A stretch of DNA of 64,000 nucleotides from Callipepla californica brunnescens (GCA_023055505.1 JALIRH010000043.1:444001-508000), one strand, 5' to 3'; positions 1 through 15,200 are shown, counted from the stretch's first letter. Notes: generated from the letters alone by a model not told the origin. Numbers and translations: made by a program.

Positions 1-3000
1 GTGTTATTCTCCCAGCTGGAAAGAGGCAGTAAAAAAAGGCATCTCCACCACCATCCGAAGTGCTGTTGAAAAGGCCAAATCCTGCAGCTCACGCCGAGAC
101 AGAGCCTCGGAACACCTCATTTTTCTCTTGGTCAGAGCCTCATTCTGCCTCTGCTGTCATAAGTGACAAAGCTGTGGTGGGAGAAAGGCCAGGCTGCTGT
201 GCTCCGAAACCAGTGGAATGAGTGGAGATACCACACTGGGTGAGTGCAAACTGAACCAGCTGGGCCAGAGGTTCTGCACAGGGCCTCATCCCCAGCGTGT
301 CCCCATCCCCATGTAATGCAGACCAGACCCCTTCTCCCCTTCTGGGTGCAGCAGCCATTTCACATCAGTGAACACGACTCACGAGACAAAGAGAGAGCTG
401 GGAGGCAAAGTGCTTTTGCTGTTGTTTTTCTTTTGCCAAGCCATTTCTCTAACTGCAACTGTGCAAACACAGTCAGTCACCTTTTTCCCCCCCAGAAATC
501 CGGGGCCTCGAGGATTTTGCTCTCATTTCCTCTGGGGACAGGGTTTACATTACACCCAGACCTCTCCGCTTCACTCTGGCAGACTACAAAGGTCTTGAAA
601 GGACTGGGAAGCATCCCCTGCCAGCTCCCCTCGCTCCGGCTGCTGAGTCCTTGGGGAGTCCCCAGGGGATGAGCTGTGGTCTCTTCCAAAACAAAGGTGA
701 ACATTTCAAAACATCCTGTGGAAGGGAAAATACCATTTCCAAACAGAAAAAGGTTTTGAAGCAATCAGACTGTTCCATTTAAAACCACCCAGAGTCTGGC
801 GGGCTGCTCCGCTGTTGTTTTTTGCTTAGCATCTGAAAGTCTCCAAGGAATTCCCTGATCCATTTGCTTTGCTTCACTGCAGGTCTCTGCAGAGCGGCTC
901 AGTGACATGCGGTGTGTGGCCTGATGCTTGACTTTGTTATCCTGTCACTCTCACAGAATAATTGGAACAATTCCTAATGATTCCCAGCGCAGTTCTGCCC
1001 GGGACTGCTGCGGTGTCTCACCGTGTCTGGCAGTGCTCACCGTCCCAGCAGGGCAGATGGGGCAGGGGCTGGGGGTGCTCAGAAGTGAGCTGAGAGTTAA
1101 GAATGTTTAGCTAACCTGTCCTTGGAAGAAACTGGCTGCACGTCCAGAATGTGTTCGCTTTGTGGATGGATCACTCTGAGAGTAGAACCTGGTCTCTGCG
1201 TGCCACGTAGGACATGAATCTTTAAATGTGACACAGATGACCGAGGAAAGAGGCCACTTCTTACCAAAGGGGGGAAAGGGAGGGAGGGACTTTTTTTAGC
1301 TGTGCTGCTTGGGGAGCCAATTCCCATCTGTGGGTTTGTTGCATTGTTTGGTAAGTAACAGCATTGGTTTTGCACGGGAGCAGCTCTCAGAAACCACAAC
1401 GTTTAATGCAGAATGAAATGTGTTCTAGGAGAGAGGTTTTCTTTGCAATTTTTGCGGTCAGTGAAGCAGGACGCATCTCAGAAAGACTTTCTCCCTAACG
1501 CCCTCTGATTCTCCTGCAGAGGCACGGTCTGGTTTGTGGTCCCTGTGCTGAATTTAGGTCTCTGCACCGTAGACCATTTCTGGGGTATTTTTGTCTTCAG
1601 AACCTGTTGCCAATGTGGAATGTAAGCCAAAAAACATACATTACGTTGCTTGGGATAAGAGATGTTATTTTTGTTCTTTCTTCTTTGGCATATCTTCTTT
1701 TGAAAACAAAAGCAATTTGTGCTATGGAACATGCTGTTTGTGCATGGAAAATAGCTCGTGGCACTAAGTGTTAGGAGCTGGAGGTGCTGTTAGGATCCTC
1801 TACTGATGCTGATGTGGTGCAACACATTCTGAGCACACAGCAGTTTGAGAGGCAGCAAAGTTTGGTCACTGTCCCCGCAGAATGAGCCGTGGGAGCTCCA
1901 TGAGTGGGCAGTTCTGCCCCCAGGAGTCCAGAAAGCACTTTGCTGCTCCATGGATGCTCAGTGCTCTGCCTCCAGCTGTCGCACCCACTCTTGTGGGCTA
2001 CTCTTGCTGGGAGGAAAGCTGATGCTGAGGTCAAGGAAGCTCAAAGCAGTTTTCTCTATGTGTCTCTACAAACAGCCTGGCTTTCAGAGCACAGGAGAAG
2101 CCCAGCAGCGTAAAGCAGCAGCTCTGACACTTCTGTATTTAAGCACACATGTGAAGCTTGCTCCGTGTCTTGAACCGTGTGTGTGTCCAGCTGTCCTTCT
2201 CACTCCCTCTCCAAGTAAAACAGTAAATCCCCTTCCCAAAGCTGACCTTCCCATTAGAGATGGCTCTGCTTTGCATGCAGGAAATGCTGCCAGGATGCTG
2301 CTTTCACCCTGGGGCACACTCACCTCTCTGCAGGCATTATCCAAGTTCTACCTATCGTTGCTACACCGCTCCAGCACAGCTCCTCCTAATATTTTTCCTT
2401 ATTAAAACAACTTCAACAACCATGACTAAGTACCCCCGCGGGCCAGCTGGGAATAATCAGGTTTCTGCCTGCATCTTTCCAGCAGAGTGAGGCATCCGTG
2501 GGTCTGTGCGTCACGTACCCAGGCTTTGGGAGAATCACCATGAATGGCAGTGGATGTGTCTTGGCTTTCCTCTTAATCTCTTATCGCAAGATTACCTAAT
2601 GTCTGCAAAGCCCAGGAGGATTGGGTAATGATAAGGGATCATCAGACGAGATGGGAAGATAAGCATTGTTCTCTAAGAAACAAGGCGCGCTGCTTCCAAG
2701 GAGATAATGATCTTGCTCTCTCCATGAGCACTCTGCTCACATGGCTGCATCCCAGGGGCCCCACTGCTGCCACTGGCTCGTGTTTTAGTGGGGCACTGGG
2801 TGCCCCTCGAGCCCTGCAGGGAGCTATGAAGGCCCAGGCTTGGTGTGCAGGTGGCAGCCAATGCTGCCTGGGGCTCTGCACAGCCCCACAGCCTCCAGCT
2901 CCAGGGAGCTCTTTGAGGTTTGCTCCATGGCTGCTGGCAGCCCGTCTCACTGAGTCTCAGACGTGCACGTTCCCAGCTGTGCAAAACAAGATGGGTCCCT

Positions 3001-3079
3001 CTAATCTGCCTCTCCTCCTCACTGTGTCTCAGGGTTCCCTGCGGCAACTATTTCTTCAGACTTCATGTTATGGTGAACA
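1..3079. other. Gene-free interval, start of window
   Basis: I find no recognisable exon, RNA gene or repeat boundary here. Open frames are short, lie in all six frames, and show no conserved protein family. An acceptor-like pyrimidine tract at about 480-497 has no coding sequence behind it that I recognise. The stretch reads as ordinary avian intergenic or intronic DNA. Confidence 0.5.
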
Positions 3080-3200
3080 GTGCGGGTGCCCCATCCCTGA
3101 GGCCTCGGGCAGCTTCATCTAGTGGGTGGCAACCAGCCCACAGCAGGAGGTTGGGGCTGGATGGTCCAACCCTGCCAACCCAAGCAATTCTATGATATCC
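3080..3200 (+). mobile_element. CR1 LINE 3' end fragment
   Basis: The sequence follows the avian CR1 3' tail: a 'gggtgccccatccctgag' block, then the 'catctagtgggtggcaacc' block, then a 'ggttggggctggatgg' block, ending in a 'caattctatgat' terminal motif. This is the usual 5'-truncated CR1 copy, here only about 120 bp long and diverged. The boundaries are approximate because the match was made by eye. Confidence 0.8.
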
Positions 3201-6200
3201 AGCCTCTGGTAGAACAGGAGCACCCGTCATAAAACTGATCTGTATCTGTGGAATTGCAAATGGGTTCAAATTTCTTCTGCTTTTTGGTGTTACAGCCACA
3301 GGGGAGGTTTTGGAGAGGTGCTGGCTGCCAGACCCCATTGCTGGGGCTGGGCTGCTCTGGGATTTACGCCTTGTGAGGCACCGTCTGTGCCACTGACTCT
3401 CCATTTCATTATCTGCTTGTAATTGTTTTGTCTTCCCTGATCTTTTGTTCACCTGTGATAAGTGTACAATCAGTTTTGCTCTCCTCCGACATGAGTTACA
3501 TGCCTTTTGAGCCCTGACTGATTAAACTCTCTTCCTTCTTCAAGTAAATTGGTTCCCATAGGGCTGTCCACCAGTGTGACTCCATTCACTGTCTGAATTA
3601 CATCTTCCCAGCTGACAGACGGATTGCTGAAGGGTGTTGTGGTCATTGTGCTGCCCTCAGAAGTTTCTGGATGGCTGTATTCCCAACCCAGACAGCTAGA
3701 TGTTGTTCTGTGGGACATCTCTTTTTCTGCTGTAAATATCGGTGACTGATGCCTGGTCTGACTGTTCTCCCACCACTGTAAAGAGTACTGCTGTTATCTT
3801 AGCGTTGTGAGTGGCACATTTGGGCTCTTTCCAGCTGATGCTGCTTTGTGCCATCATCTACCTCGCTGCACTGCAGTGCTCTCAAACAGGAGGTGAAACC
3901 AGCAGGGCACTGCTGCACTGCGTGGTGGTTTTATTTTGTACATCAGTGTGCAAAGATCAGTGCAAAACAGTGACGCTGAAGGATGGTGTTTGAGAGATGC
4001 TTCTAAAAGGAGGGGGAGCGTCTGTAGATGAGATGAGCCTTTCCTGGCTAGTGAAAACATTTTGAATGCTGGCCAGTAAATACATTAATTGGCTGCTGTG
4101 ATTGTTGTTGGATGATAAATCAATAGAAATAACTGTTAGTTTGAAACTGAATAATGAAACAGTGGTAGAAGTAGTGACCCGTTTTTAGCAGAAAGAAATA
4201 TTTTTTTTATTACTTAAAACAAGCTTAAATTAACAACTGCAGATAATGATTCCCTAGAGCTAGATAAGGGTTAAGGATCGTTGCTCTCAGTGATGACAGG
4301 CTACTCACTAAATTTGATGAGTTATGTTTCGAGGCTGAGGTTTATGGCTCAGATATATTGTCTCCAAGAGAGTGAAACTTGGTTGACTGGCAAGGCAAAT
4401 GCCTCCAAACGGACCTGAAGAACTGCGTCCCCACTGCACCCCCACTGTGTAAGTGCTGTTTGGAAACCTCCCATTGAGTTCCCAGTTGCAAGATCCATCT
4501 CATTTGAAGGAGAAGTGGAAAAGATGAGCATAAGCTGGAGCTACAGAATCCTATGCCCCCAGATATTGGCACAGGAGCCGAGCTGCTGATGCAAATGAAT
4601 GGCTTCTGCCCCTTGTTGCAGCTTTGGGAAGCGATAGGGACGTGCAGCTGTGGGTCAGAGCAGTGAGGGGTGGCATGAGAGCACGAGGGGATGGCTGTGC
4701 TGCAGGCAGCTGGAACTGCCCCAGAACATTTCATGCAGTGAAAGCTCAGCTCAGTTCTTGCATCGCCTTGAGCCCGACGGAACGTGCCTCAGATCAGAGC
4801 TTTGCTGCCCGCTGGCTTTCAGTAGGTTTGCTGGTAATGGATTAGACATACACTTAGATTAGAAGTTGGGTTTTGATGGAGTTCTGCTTCACCAGCAGCT
4901 TTGCAAGGCCAGAGTCCATCTGTGACAAAACATAAAAATATCCAACGGCTCCGGCGAGCCGACTGCAGCCTGGTGTCACAAACAAAGTCAAACCCTGCGT
5001 GGAAACATCAACCACAGAACTGAGTGCCAGGCCCTGTCCCATCCAGGTGCCACAGTCCGGTGCAGGGCACCCGAAAACCGGTCATGTTTTCATCCAGGTG
5101 TCACCGAGGGAAAGGCTCTTTCATGTTTCTGTCATATCTAATGGTGTCTGAGCTTAAAATAAACCTCCTAACAGCACAGCTTCGCTTTGGATCGCAGCTC
5201 CTCTGTAATCATTTACGCTGGTGGAAGTGGTGTAATTCACATTTCATTTATGCCTATGACATGGTACATGCAGCAGCAGGGGAACGTGGCCTCTTTTTGC
5301 TGGAACCTCTAAGGTTTCCAACTCCAAATGTAATTGGACACTATTAGGGTGTTTTATGATCCTTATTTGCCTGCACTAAGAACAAAAAGTAGTTCTTAAC
5401 AGTACTGAAAACAAAGCAGTTTGGGTCGTAACTTAAACTCGTGGCACTAATTGAAGTGCTGGGCGGGCTGCCCCCAGCCACGGCCGTTGTGTGGCTGCCT
5501 CCAGCACAGCCTGTGTTAGTTTGCTCTGCTCGTGTGCTCCTGCGAGGGAGCCCTTATCCCTGCTAATATTTATTGGGGTCTGTCTCACTGTAAACATATC
5601 CACATCGAAGCTGTTAGATATAAACCAAGTCAGGTAAACCCAGTGCAGAGGAGGATATACTGGAGAAACATAGACTAAAGCCTGTCAGATTTATTTTTAT
5701 TCATGTCTATTTCTACAAACATAAAGCCGTTCTGCCAGACTTTGAAGGAGTCACAGAAGATTCATGCTGTATTCCCCATACCCGCAGGAGCTGCATGCGA
5801 AGCTACACACTGGGTTTTGACAGCAAGGATTGAGCCCACGGCCTCAGGTTAAAGCTAAATTATTTGAGCAAGAGAAACAATCCACAGACTGCGGAAAACA
5901 GCTTAAAGCCACCCATATCTGAAATGTACAAAGCTGGGGCCGGGGCATCCTGCGTGCCCGCCTGCTCCGCTGCCACGAGGCGACCAGCTCCATCCCCGAG
6001 CTGTGCTGGGAGCCGGCAGGAGCAGCTGATCTGACTGCGAGTGGGTAGGAGCTGAGCTCTGCATTACGTCTCAAGGAAACAAGCTGTGCTCGTCCTCCCT
6101 GCTTCAGAACACGAGCGAGGCACCAGTGTTCCAACGGCACACGTTGCTGCTCTGTGTGCACGAAGATTCCGTCTCGATGGCAGACTGCCGAAGTTGTGCG

Positions 6201-9200
6201 CTGTCCGTCAGCCCGACGCGGTGGGTTTGTTGGGGAGATGGGGAACAACTCGTGTCTTACCAGCGTGAGGCAGAACAATCAGGAGTGGCATCTCCTGACA
6301 GCCTGTCTCCTTTTGGTGCCTGTGGGACCTGTCTGCAGCCGGTGCTGCTCCGGCTGCAAACATGTGATGTGCTGGAGCATGATATGTTCGCAGCAAAGGT
6401 TGTCCTGCGCTGTCTGCATCCCCTCTGACTCCAGCTGCCCCTCAGTCCCTGCTCCCTCATGTCATGGTGGGCACAGCTCGGAGGTGGCTGCAGCAGAGGG
6501 GGCACACACAGAGCTGCACTGCACACCGGCACCTTTGTCACCTCCCCCTCGGATCCTCTGGCTAATGCTTTCTTAATTTGCTCATCTGTAAAGTGCTTAA
6601 CATCCATCCACGGAATTATGGTTTAATTGCACGAGCTTCCCTGATAGTGCCGCTCACTGACAGGAGGCTCAGTATGAAGCGCTGATGCCTTGGTTGCTGC
6701 TGCTGTGCGGTGGCAGGACGCTGGCTGTGCTGCTGGGCAGGAGGATTTCAGCAGGGAGCGGCTGGAGTCTGAAATGTGAGCAAACACAGCAGGGCGTGCT
6801 GCCACTCTCAGATGGAGGCACTGAGGCAGGGCACAAAGCCACTGCTATGAACTGAGGGCACTGATGATTTGGGAAGAGGGCTCAATCCCTGGCCCCCGAA
6901 TTCAACGTTTTGCATCCCACATTGGGGGGAAATGCCACTAAGAAAAGCGTGGGGTGAAGATCTGCAGCACAAACTTGTAATGTCTGTGCCTCTTTCAGGT
7001 CAGGCATCTGCAGACAGCTCAGGAAAGCTGCGTCTGTGTCTGAGAGCCTCAACTGGCATTGTCATGTCTGACACTAATGGAGAGGACGTGTTTCTCCATT
7101 AGAAGTTCAGTGATGGTGATGCAGCTCCGCTTCCCCCGTGGCTGAGGAGCACTCGGGAGGTTGAAGGCTGTCAGGCCTGGATCAAGGTCAGGAAACCGGC
7201 GTTTGATTCTAAAGATTTTAATTAACTTTGCACTGTGTAGAACCTGAGCACGCTTGAAAAGAAATATAGATAAATTTTACATTTAAATATTTGAATAGTG
7301 TCTATATCTTACGGTGGCTGTAAAAGCCCTGTTCAAGCAGGCTGCAGGAAGAGGGGAGATTTGCATAGCAGAATAATTGGTTTTGCAAATAAATCTGGTT
7401 CTTGAAATTTGTAGATTAGCAATAATATGTCTCCAGATGAGAAGGAAAGGTCATGGATGAATAAAGCAACAATTAAACTTTCAGGAGATTATTAAACTAA
7501 ACACAAACCTGACTAAATGCATATGAGAGAATGTCAATAAAGGACAGGAGTGGCCTGTCAGGACTTGTGAGCCTCCAGGATATTAATGTTACTTGGAGAT
7601 CTTTTCTTCCAACGCAGCTGCTCCTCCTGAAGTAACAGCCTTTGCAGATTCCTGCCTAATCTGGACAACCCATTAAATAACCCAGTTAATTTAAGCCATT
7701 TAAATCCAATCAGGCTGGTATGTAATGCTATAAAACTCCAAACAAAATCCTTGGAGTATTACCACGTTAACTGTTGCGTCGCAGCCCCCCCCCCCCCCCC
7801 CCCAAGTCTGGTGCTGTCTCAGCACAGCCCACACTGAGGAAACAGGGATGGTTTGGACGTGTGGGCTTTGCTTTGAATCTGACAGGAGAAAAAGAAATAG
7901 TGTTTTCCAAATGGGCCATGAAATAGATCTTTTATGATGGAGAATGAAGGCTGGGGGAAATTCTCAGTTCACGGTATTGAGAAGTTGGGTCCAGAGCACT
8001 CAACTTTTGGGAGATTTCAGAAAGATCCTAAAATCAAATGTCCCTGAAATGAAATACTTCTCCTTCTGTAGTACTTTTTTTGCAAAAGTGCTTCTGGAAA
8101 ATAAAAGAGGAAAATTGACCTTCAGTGGGAGGTGGTCTCCCATCTCGTCCCACCTCCCCCCACCTCGCAGAGGACCCTTCAGACAGGCAGGGACATCTCC
8201 CACAAGATGGAAATGGGAGTCCAGGGGGATTTCAAGGGGGCAGAAGCCCAGCCCTAACCCATCTTTCCCTAATGAGCACCACTGGAGTCACTGAAGCTGC
8301 CTCTTCCAGGTCTGTTTTGAAATGGCTGCCTGCTGCCTGGTGTCGAAGCAGCTTATCACCCTCCCTTCTCTCGCATAGGTACAGAGTGCTGTATCTGGCT
8401 AAAAAAAGCAGCACAGGGAGGCCTGGGTCCGGAGCAGAGCCCAGCAGACACGAAACAACTCTGCCAGAACACAGCACGCCGCCACGGATCTGATTTTCCC
8501 TTTGGGGATCATCGAGGAGTCGCTATGACAGACATAAGTCAGATCGCTTTGTGCGGGTCTGGAAGATGCTGAGAGGTTACGCTGAGCAGGGCAGGGGAAG
8601 GTGCCAGGTGGGGCAGTAACGCTGTGGAGCAGTGCTGCTCTTAGCAGGCTCTGAAGGCGTTTCACAAAGGCAGCATCAGTATTCTTGTTCCAAAAGGGGC
8701 TCTGAGAGTGGGCAGTGATTCTCCAGGGCTGCACTGCCCTGGCTGTGTCCTGACATTGGCCTCGCTGCCTGAACTGTGGCTGCAGAAAGACACAGGCTCA
8801 GCCTGCAAGAAGCGATTCCTCTTCTTTAATAATATGCAGTAGATCAGTGGGGAATACCTCCTGCTGCTCCTTAGGACAGGAGTATGGCCACGTACAGGCT
8901 TGTTCAGGGCTTTTCAATCCTTGAAACGATTCATTTGTATGTAAAATCGTATTAGCTTTTATTGGTTCTCTCCACAGACCCTCCCAGCACAGACAGATCC
9001 AAACCCTGAAGTGCCATTAATCTTTGGTGTGCTCTGCCTGTTCTTTCACATGGTACTCTGTGGCTGGTGACCTTCAAGCAGAGGATCTTTGTTGTACTCT
9101 TTTTCCCCAGGAGCCCTGGCAACACCTGCAGCAGCTGGTGCTAATCTTCCTGGAGTGGGAAGGATGCGGGGGGGCTGGGGCTCTTACACGTGTATTGACA

Positions 9201-12200
9201 GCTGAACACCACGCTGCTTTTCCCCTTGCAGGAGACAGTTGCTGAGAAAAGGCTTAGTCAGGGGGGTCAGGCAAATTCCTGCTAAGTTGTTGTCGGAGCT
9301 GATGGTGAGCAAGTTGGGGCAGCACGCTAAGGTTGTGCCTGTACAGACCCAGCACCAAAGGGGCTGCCTGTGCTGTAACTCAGAGGCACCACAGAGGGAT
9401 GAAGAGGTGATGAGGAGGAGATGCTGAGGCCTGGCATGGGATGGGAGGCAGCAGTGGGGAACTCAGCCCCGCCTGTACTGCATTGCTCTGACCTCAGGCT
9501 GGTGGGATGTGCTCAGATATCTGTGCAAGTCCAGACAAATTCAGGTACATCATGAATTGGCATGTTGGTGTCATGTGCCACTAGCTCTTCCAAGGCATGT
9601 ACCCGGGTCAGGAATACCATTTATTCCAGCAAGGACTTAATGGATTGCCAGCAAGCTCAAAATTACAGGGAGAAATGAAAAAGAGAAGGGATATAGGTGC
9701 ACATGTGAGTATGCACACACGCTGATCATCTAAACCCGGTTAGGTAGGAGACCAAGCTAAAAATAAATCTATTGGGCAGTTTGATGGTTGAACTGAAACA
9801 GGTGATGAGTTGGAAACTTGCATTTGAAAGGAGGAAAGTTTTATTGCTGCTTCTAATGTCAAAGCGCATTACATCCGTCCCTCCTCACGGTGACACAGAG
9901 AGCAACACAGGACACTCTGGGCCTGTGCTGTGAGCCAGCCATGTCCTGCCTCCCAATTCCTGCCCCCACTGATTGTGTCTTTGTGGGCTTGACTCAAGTT
10001 TACTGCGTCACATTGAACCTTTGCAGATGCCAGAGCCCTGGCACTGTTTGCTGCGCGGAGCATGCTGTCTGCTTGAATTAAATTCAAGCTATTGCAGCTC
10101 TCCATTTTACTCAGGCAGGATTGATCTTTTGTAGGGGGTACCGTGGGAAGCAGAAATAGATGCTTCAGTCTCTTATCATTTGCACCCGAGGAAAGCACAA
10201 GTCACACTCAGAAACTGATGATGCTACCCAGGCTTATATTACCATTGCCAGGAACTGTAGCTGGCCTCTATATTAAAGACACTTAAGGATTCTCTGCAGT
10301 CCTCCGGAGAGGTGAGGTTGCATGGAATTATTCAGCACAAGGGGAAAAATGTTCCCTTAATAATTCACTTCCTGAGCTCTTGCAGTGGGATGCAGAGGCA
10401 GAAACCTCCATCCTGTATGAAGAGCTCCTTCCAGGAACCATCCTGTGAATCAAAGCTGTCCATTTTTATTCCCCTTTTTTAAATTGCAACGGATCTGGGG
10501 TTCTTCATCTTTGATACGACCTGCCACTGTCTGTCAGGCTTCAGAAGCTGCAGAGAGAAGAGGATTTTTTCCCCTCAGCCCCTGGGTGAGAGCCTTCAGA
10601 AGGTGAACGAGGCAGTGCTGGTGACACGGGCTGCTTGGTGCGAGTTGGAGCAGCACTCAGGTGGGGGGCAGGCAGTGTGCTCACGGAGCTGCAGTGCCCC
10701 TGATCCCCAAAGCCCTCGTGGGCTCATTCAGAAGGGACCCACGTTCAGGCCCAGAAATAGAGTCTGCTCTGGGAACCGTGTGTGTGAGTGGCCCGCTACA
10801 TTTGCATCAGCTGGGAAACCATAAGGAGGTTTTCATAACCATCATTAGGAATTTGCTTTAGGAAAAATATACTGAGAGTTACTGTGGCTTGTTAGATAGC
10901 CAGACTGTGAGACAGCTGGGCTGAGGGCAGCACTGACACTGCTCTTCTGGCCAAGGACTGCGGCTGAGAGATTCCTCATTTGTTCCATGGCTTCAACTGG
11001 AGGAATCTGGGGAGAAAAGTATTTGAGGGGTGGCCACCTGAAACAATTTTTTTCTATCATTCTTTGCTGAAAGCTTGGCCAACACAGAGCCATTGTTCCG
11101 TTGCAGCACAGTGGGAGATGCTGTCAGAGGTCTTCCCATTCTTGGGATTGCCTTCCCTTTCCTTGTGTTCTCTTTTCTGCCCGGTATGAAAGCAGAGCCG
11201 CAGCAGTGTTCAGAGGCACAGCCTAACCACGTCCCCCTCTGCTTCTCCCTGCTCTGTGTGACTTTCCCTGGAAGCCCCTGGAGCTCCTGAAGACCCTGTG
11301 AGGTCAGACAGCTTTTCCCAAAGCTGGAGGGCATGTGCTGCCACTGGGGAGATGCTTTGGAGTGGCTCACAGCCGCTTCACTCTGCACTGCACACCAGCA
11401 GGGACGGGTGATGTGTGGGCATACCCAGGAGCCAGCACGCCGCACCACGAGGACAGCTCCAAGCCAAGGATCGTCATCTAATCAGCCCATGCAACGCTTA
11501 GCAAGGTTATTTTTATCTCTTCCAAGCATACAGAATCGTTCCACCTTAATTCTTTCAAAACTTGGTCTCTATGGAAACTCTGATATAAACGACTGCTCCT
11601 TTCAGTTCTGTACACCCCCTGTGCGTGCGTGCGCCCATTCATACACATGTGTACACACACAGTGCTGCCAGCCTGATCTGTATTCTCTGCTGCTGATCTT
11701 TTTCTCTACCTTTCAGATCATAGCACTTGGGTTTTATTTCTTCCAAGCTCTGCAAACCTCTGAGGAGTCTTTGTCTGAACTGGAGTGGGGAGGGATGGAG
11801 GAGAGCCAGAACCCTCTGCGGTGCTCGTGTGGATGTGCAGTCCGTGCCCACGGGGTCTGGAGCAGTGCCTGCAGGGTGATGCTTGGCTCCTTCAGCCCTG
11901 CCAATGCAGTTCAGGGTGTGGAAAGCCACTTACCTAATGACCCTCCTGTATTCAAGAGCATTAATTGCTGGTTTCTCCAGGATTTGTTTATGAACACAAG
12001 AGGGCCATGTTTGGTGGGAAAACAGGCTGAGAATGGCTCTGCAAAGGGAAGCAGGATGTGGGAGGCAGGTAGGTGCCACAGCACAGTTCTTCCTCATGTC
12101 CATATGCATCTCCCTGGGCTCCAGTCTGTGCCCCTTGTCCTGGCACTGGGCACCACCAAACAGAGCCCGGCCCCATCCTGACCCCCATCCCTCAGATATC

Positions 12201-15200
12201 GATCAGCACTGATCAGATTTGCTCTCAGCCTTCCCTTCTCCATCATATCACCTGCTTCCAGTCTGCTATTCTGCCTGTAAGCCCCATCGTCGTGGGTTTA
12301 ATATACCTGTCCTCCCAGCACTAAAAGCTGTCACTTCCTTTCTCTGCAGCGGGAAACTGAAGCACAGGCAGGTTGTGGCTTTGATCCTCCAAAGGACATA
12401 GTGCTTCAAAGCCAGCCTCAGCACGTCGCAGTGGGAATGAAGTGCCTCAGCTCTCAGGCTCAAGCCATGGCAGGATTTTCACCTCTGTCCCAGGAATGTC
12501 CCTGCTTCTTGTAGGTACCTGGTCCCTGGATTCGGAGCAGTGGTTGTGGCCGACCCATAGAGAGGGCACTCACCTTCTGCAGGTGGCCATGCACCTCCTC
12601 CCCACGTCACGAGTCAATGTGCCCCCTCCCCACTCTGCTGGAGTCTGCTGCATTTGTTCATCTGCTCTCCTGTGCTTTCTGGAGCACTCCTTGCTTCCCT
12701 GTACTGCTAACATGAAGGGAATGTCACAGGGGAGCAGAGCTTCACCATACACCCACTCACTTGTTAACATTTGTGTTAGTGTGAGACGTGTCACAGTGCT
12801 GGGAAGCCAGTGGGGCTGGATACGGAAGAAAGCCCACAGAGAATAAAGCAGATCCAAATGCCTTTGAGCAGCAGTGAGGGTAGCTGTCCTCCAAGGATGG
12901 CTTGCTTTCTTCTAGACACTCCTCTTCTAAGCACTTAGCTAATCTCTGCTTCTCCCCTGCCCTTCCCCTGTGTCGAAGGACCTGCTGCCCCCCCACAGCC
13001 CTCTCTGTTGCAGTCTCCGCTTTGAAAAGAATTCAGAGTTGCTCCAGCAGTTTCAGCTCGGCCCTCATTTCAGTGTCCCATTTACTGTCACGTCCATAAG
13101 GACCCAGCAGAGGGACGATGGTGGGGAGGATGGCCCACGCCTGCAGTTGGAGGATGCTCGTTCACACGCTCAGTATGAAAGGCAATTTCATTAGTTTGCA
13201 GCCCTGGCTGGGAACCAGAGCTGGCACCAGAGATTGTTTTTATGAATAACACCCTGGCAGAATATAACTGGTAGCAGCTTGGGTGGGATTTATATTTAAT
13301 TTGTCCCCTTTCGTTCTCGGATTGGCACGCTGGCAGCATGCAGCATAGCTGTGTCTCTCACGGTGTGCCCCAGTGCCACCAGAGCTTGGGGCACCCACAT
13401 GTGCTCATCGCAGGTGCCAAGGGGATGGGTCCTGTGCCTCTGACACCACCCTCACTGCTCTGTGCTCTACAGAAGCATGGCAGAGGTTGAACTTCCTTGC
13501 TTGAGCAAACAGCTCGATCCTCCGCTTCTGCTGCTGCTGCAGGCTCCATTTCTTGGGCAGAAGCAAGTTTTCAAAGCTGCAAAGTGACTTAGGAGCTCAG
13601 AGGCTGCACAAGAGTGCAAAAGGTTGTGTATTATCTCCTTTGTGCTGCCATGCTGTAAGACAAGGTATGTTCGATGAGGCTCAAAGCTACCCAGGCAGAG
13701 CTCCAGAGCTGCTGAACAGGGACGAAGGCTCCTCACCAGCCCACAAAGGGAAGGGAAGAAAAAGAAAGGGGAGACCCAGTGTGACTTCGTTCTTCCTACT
13801 GAAACGTGCTCTAATTCCACAAAAGCCCCGTTGTCCACAGCAGGATTTGTCACACTGCTCTCACTGAATGTCTGACGGGACATTCATGGGATGTTTCCCT
13901 GGAAGACTTTGCAAGGTGTCTCATTCACCTTGAACTGGAGACAGCTTTCCTCACTGCTCTGCTGCAGAAACATGTAAAGACCAGAGGCCCTTCCCTCAAC
14001 TGCTGAGATGGTATCGCTTGCTGGAAACAGCATCCAATTTCCTGATCCTTTGTTTGAACAACAAACAAATAAGATACGAGCACTGCAGCTACAGGCACAT
14101 CTTCTTCATAAATATCAGGAGGCACGAGGCTCCAGCTCTAAACACCCAACTCTAAATAACGCCTCGAGCCGGAGTTGTTACCCGCTGCCTTGAATACAGC
14201 CCCACTCCATCAGCAGGTTAGAATAACAACAAATAAAACACGGAATTATAGCTGTGCAATACTTGAAAATGAGCCTGTCACTTTGTGTCTGGGTTGGAAA
14301 TCCATCACCAAGTCTTCGAATCAGGTTCTGCTATTAAGGGCTGGAAGTGGGAAAGATTAAAGACATGTCCATGGAAGTCTCTCTCTGCAGGTATGCCGAT
14401 CTTCTGGAATTTTAAAGGGATCTTTTTTCTTTCCTTAGCCGTGGTTTCTGTCATTGTCTTCCAAATAGGTGTCCTTCGTGGCAGTTATTAACTATTGCTT
14501 ATTACACAGGTGGGCAGGGAGGAGGAGGTCTGTTTGGCTCTGTGCAGATGGTGAGGCAGCAGCAAGCTGGAGGAGCTGACAACAAAAGCCCAGGTTTGTA
14601 GCATCCTTCCCATGGACTGCAGCTCTGTTGCCTGCATCTTTCTATGGTCCCCTCTTGAGGGTACAAAAGGTTTTCCCAGAGATCTGGAAGTGCAGCCAGA
14701 GTGAGGGTACAGCAGTGCTGAAGCAAAATACCACTGGCACATGCACTGTGCCCGCAGCATCCAGACCTCATGGGCAGCATTTCATCGCGGTGCTGTCTGG
14801 CACCATTTCTTCTTTCTTGCTTCTCCTGTCTGCTTAACAGTGGCTCTGCCTTCATTCTGCACCAGCTGTGGCAGAGGAAGGGGCTCTTTGGGGCCGTGGA
14901 GCTGTGGGGCAGAGGGCAGTGAGCTCCCCCATCCCTCTGCTCACCGCACAGGGAAACAGAGGCAGGGCTGTGCACACCTCCTGTATTTCTCCCTTTGAAT
15001 GTCTTTTAAGCTTTGAGAGTAGAGAGCTTCCTGCCTTTGCCCATTCCCCCACTCCCTTTCTCCATCTGGGTGCTTTCAAAGAGTTTTGTTTTAACTAAAG
15101 AGCATTTTACATTTCATGCAGAACCATCATGTCTCGCGCGTTTGTTTTCCCTCCACCGTGACAGGCTCTGACATTATTTTGATGAGAAGATTTCTCAGCA

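Noticed and set aside
11333..12181. 282-codon open frame on the plus strand
   Set aside because: The translation shows no domain, signal or repeat structure. Codon use looks random and parts read equally open in other frames.
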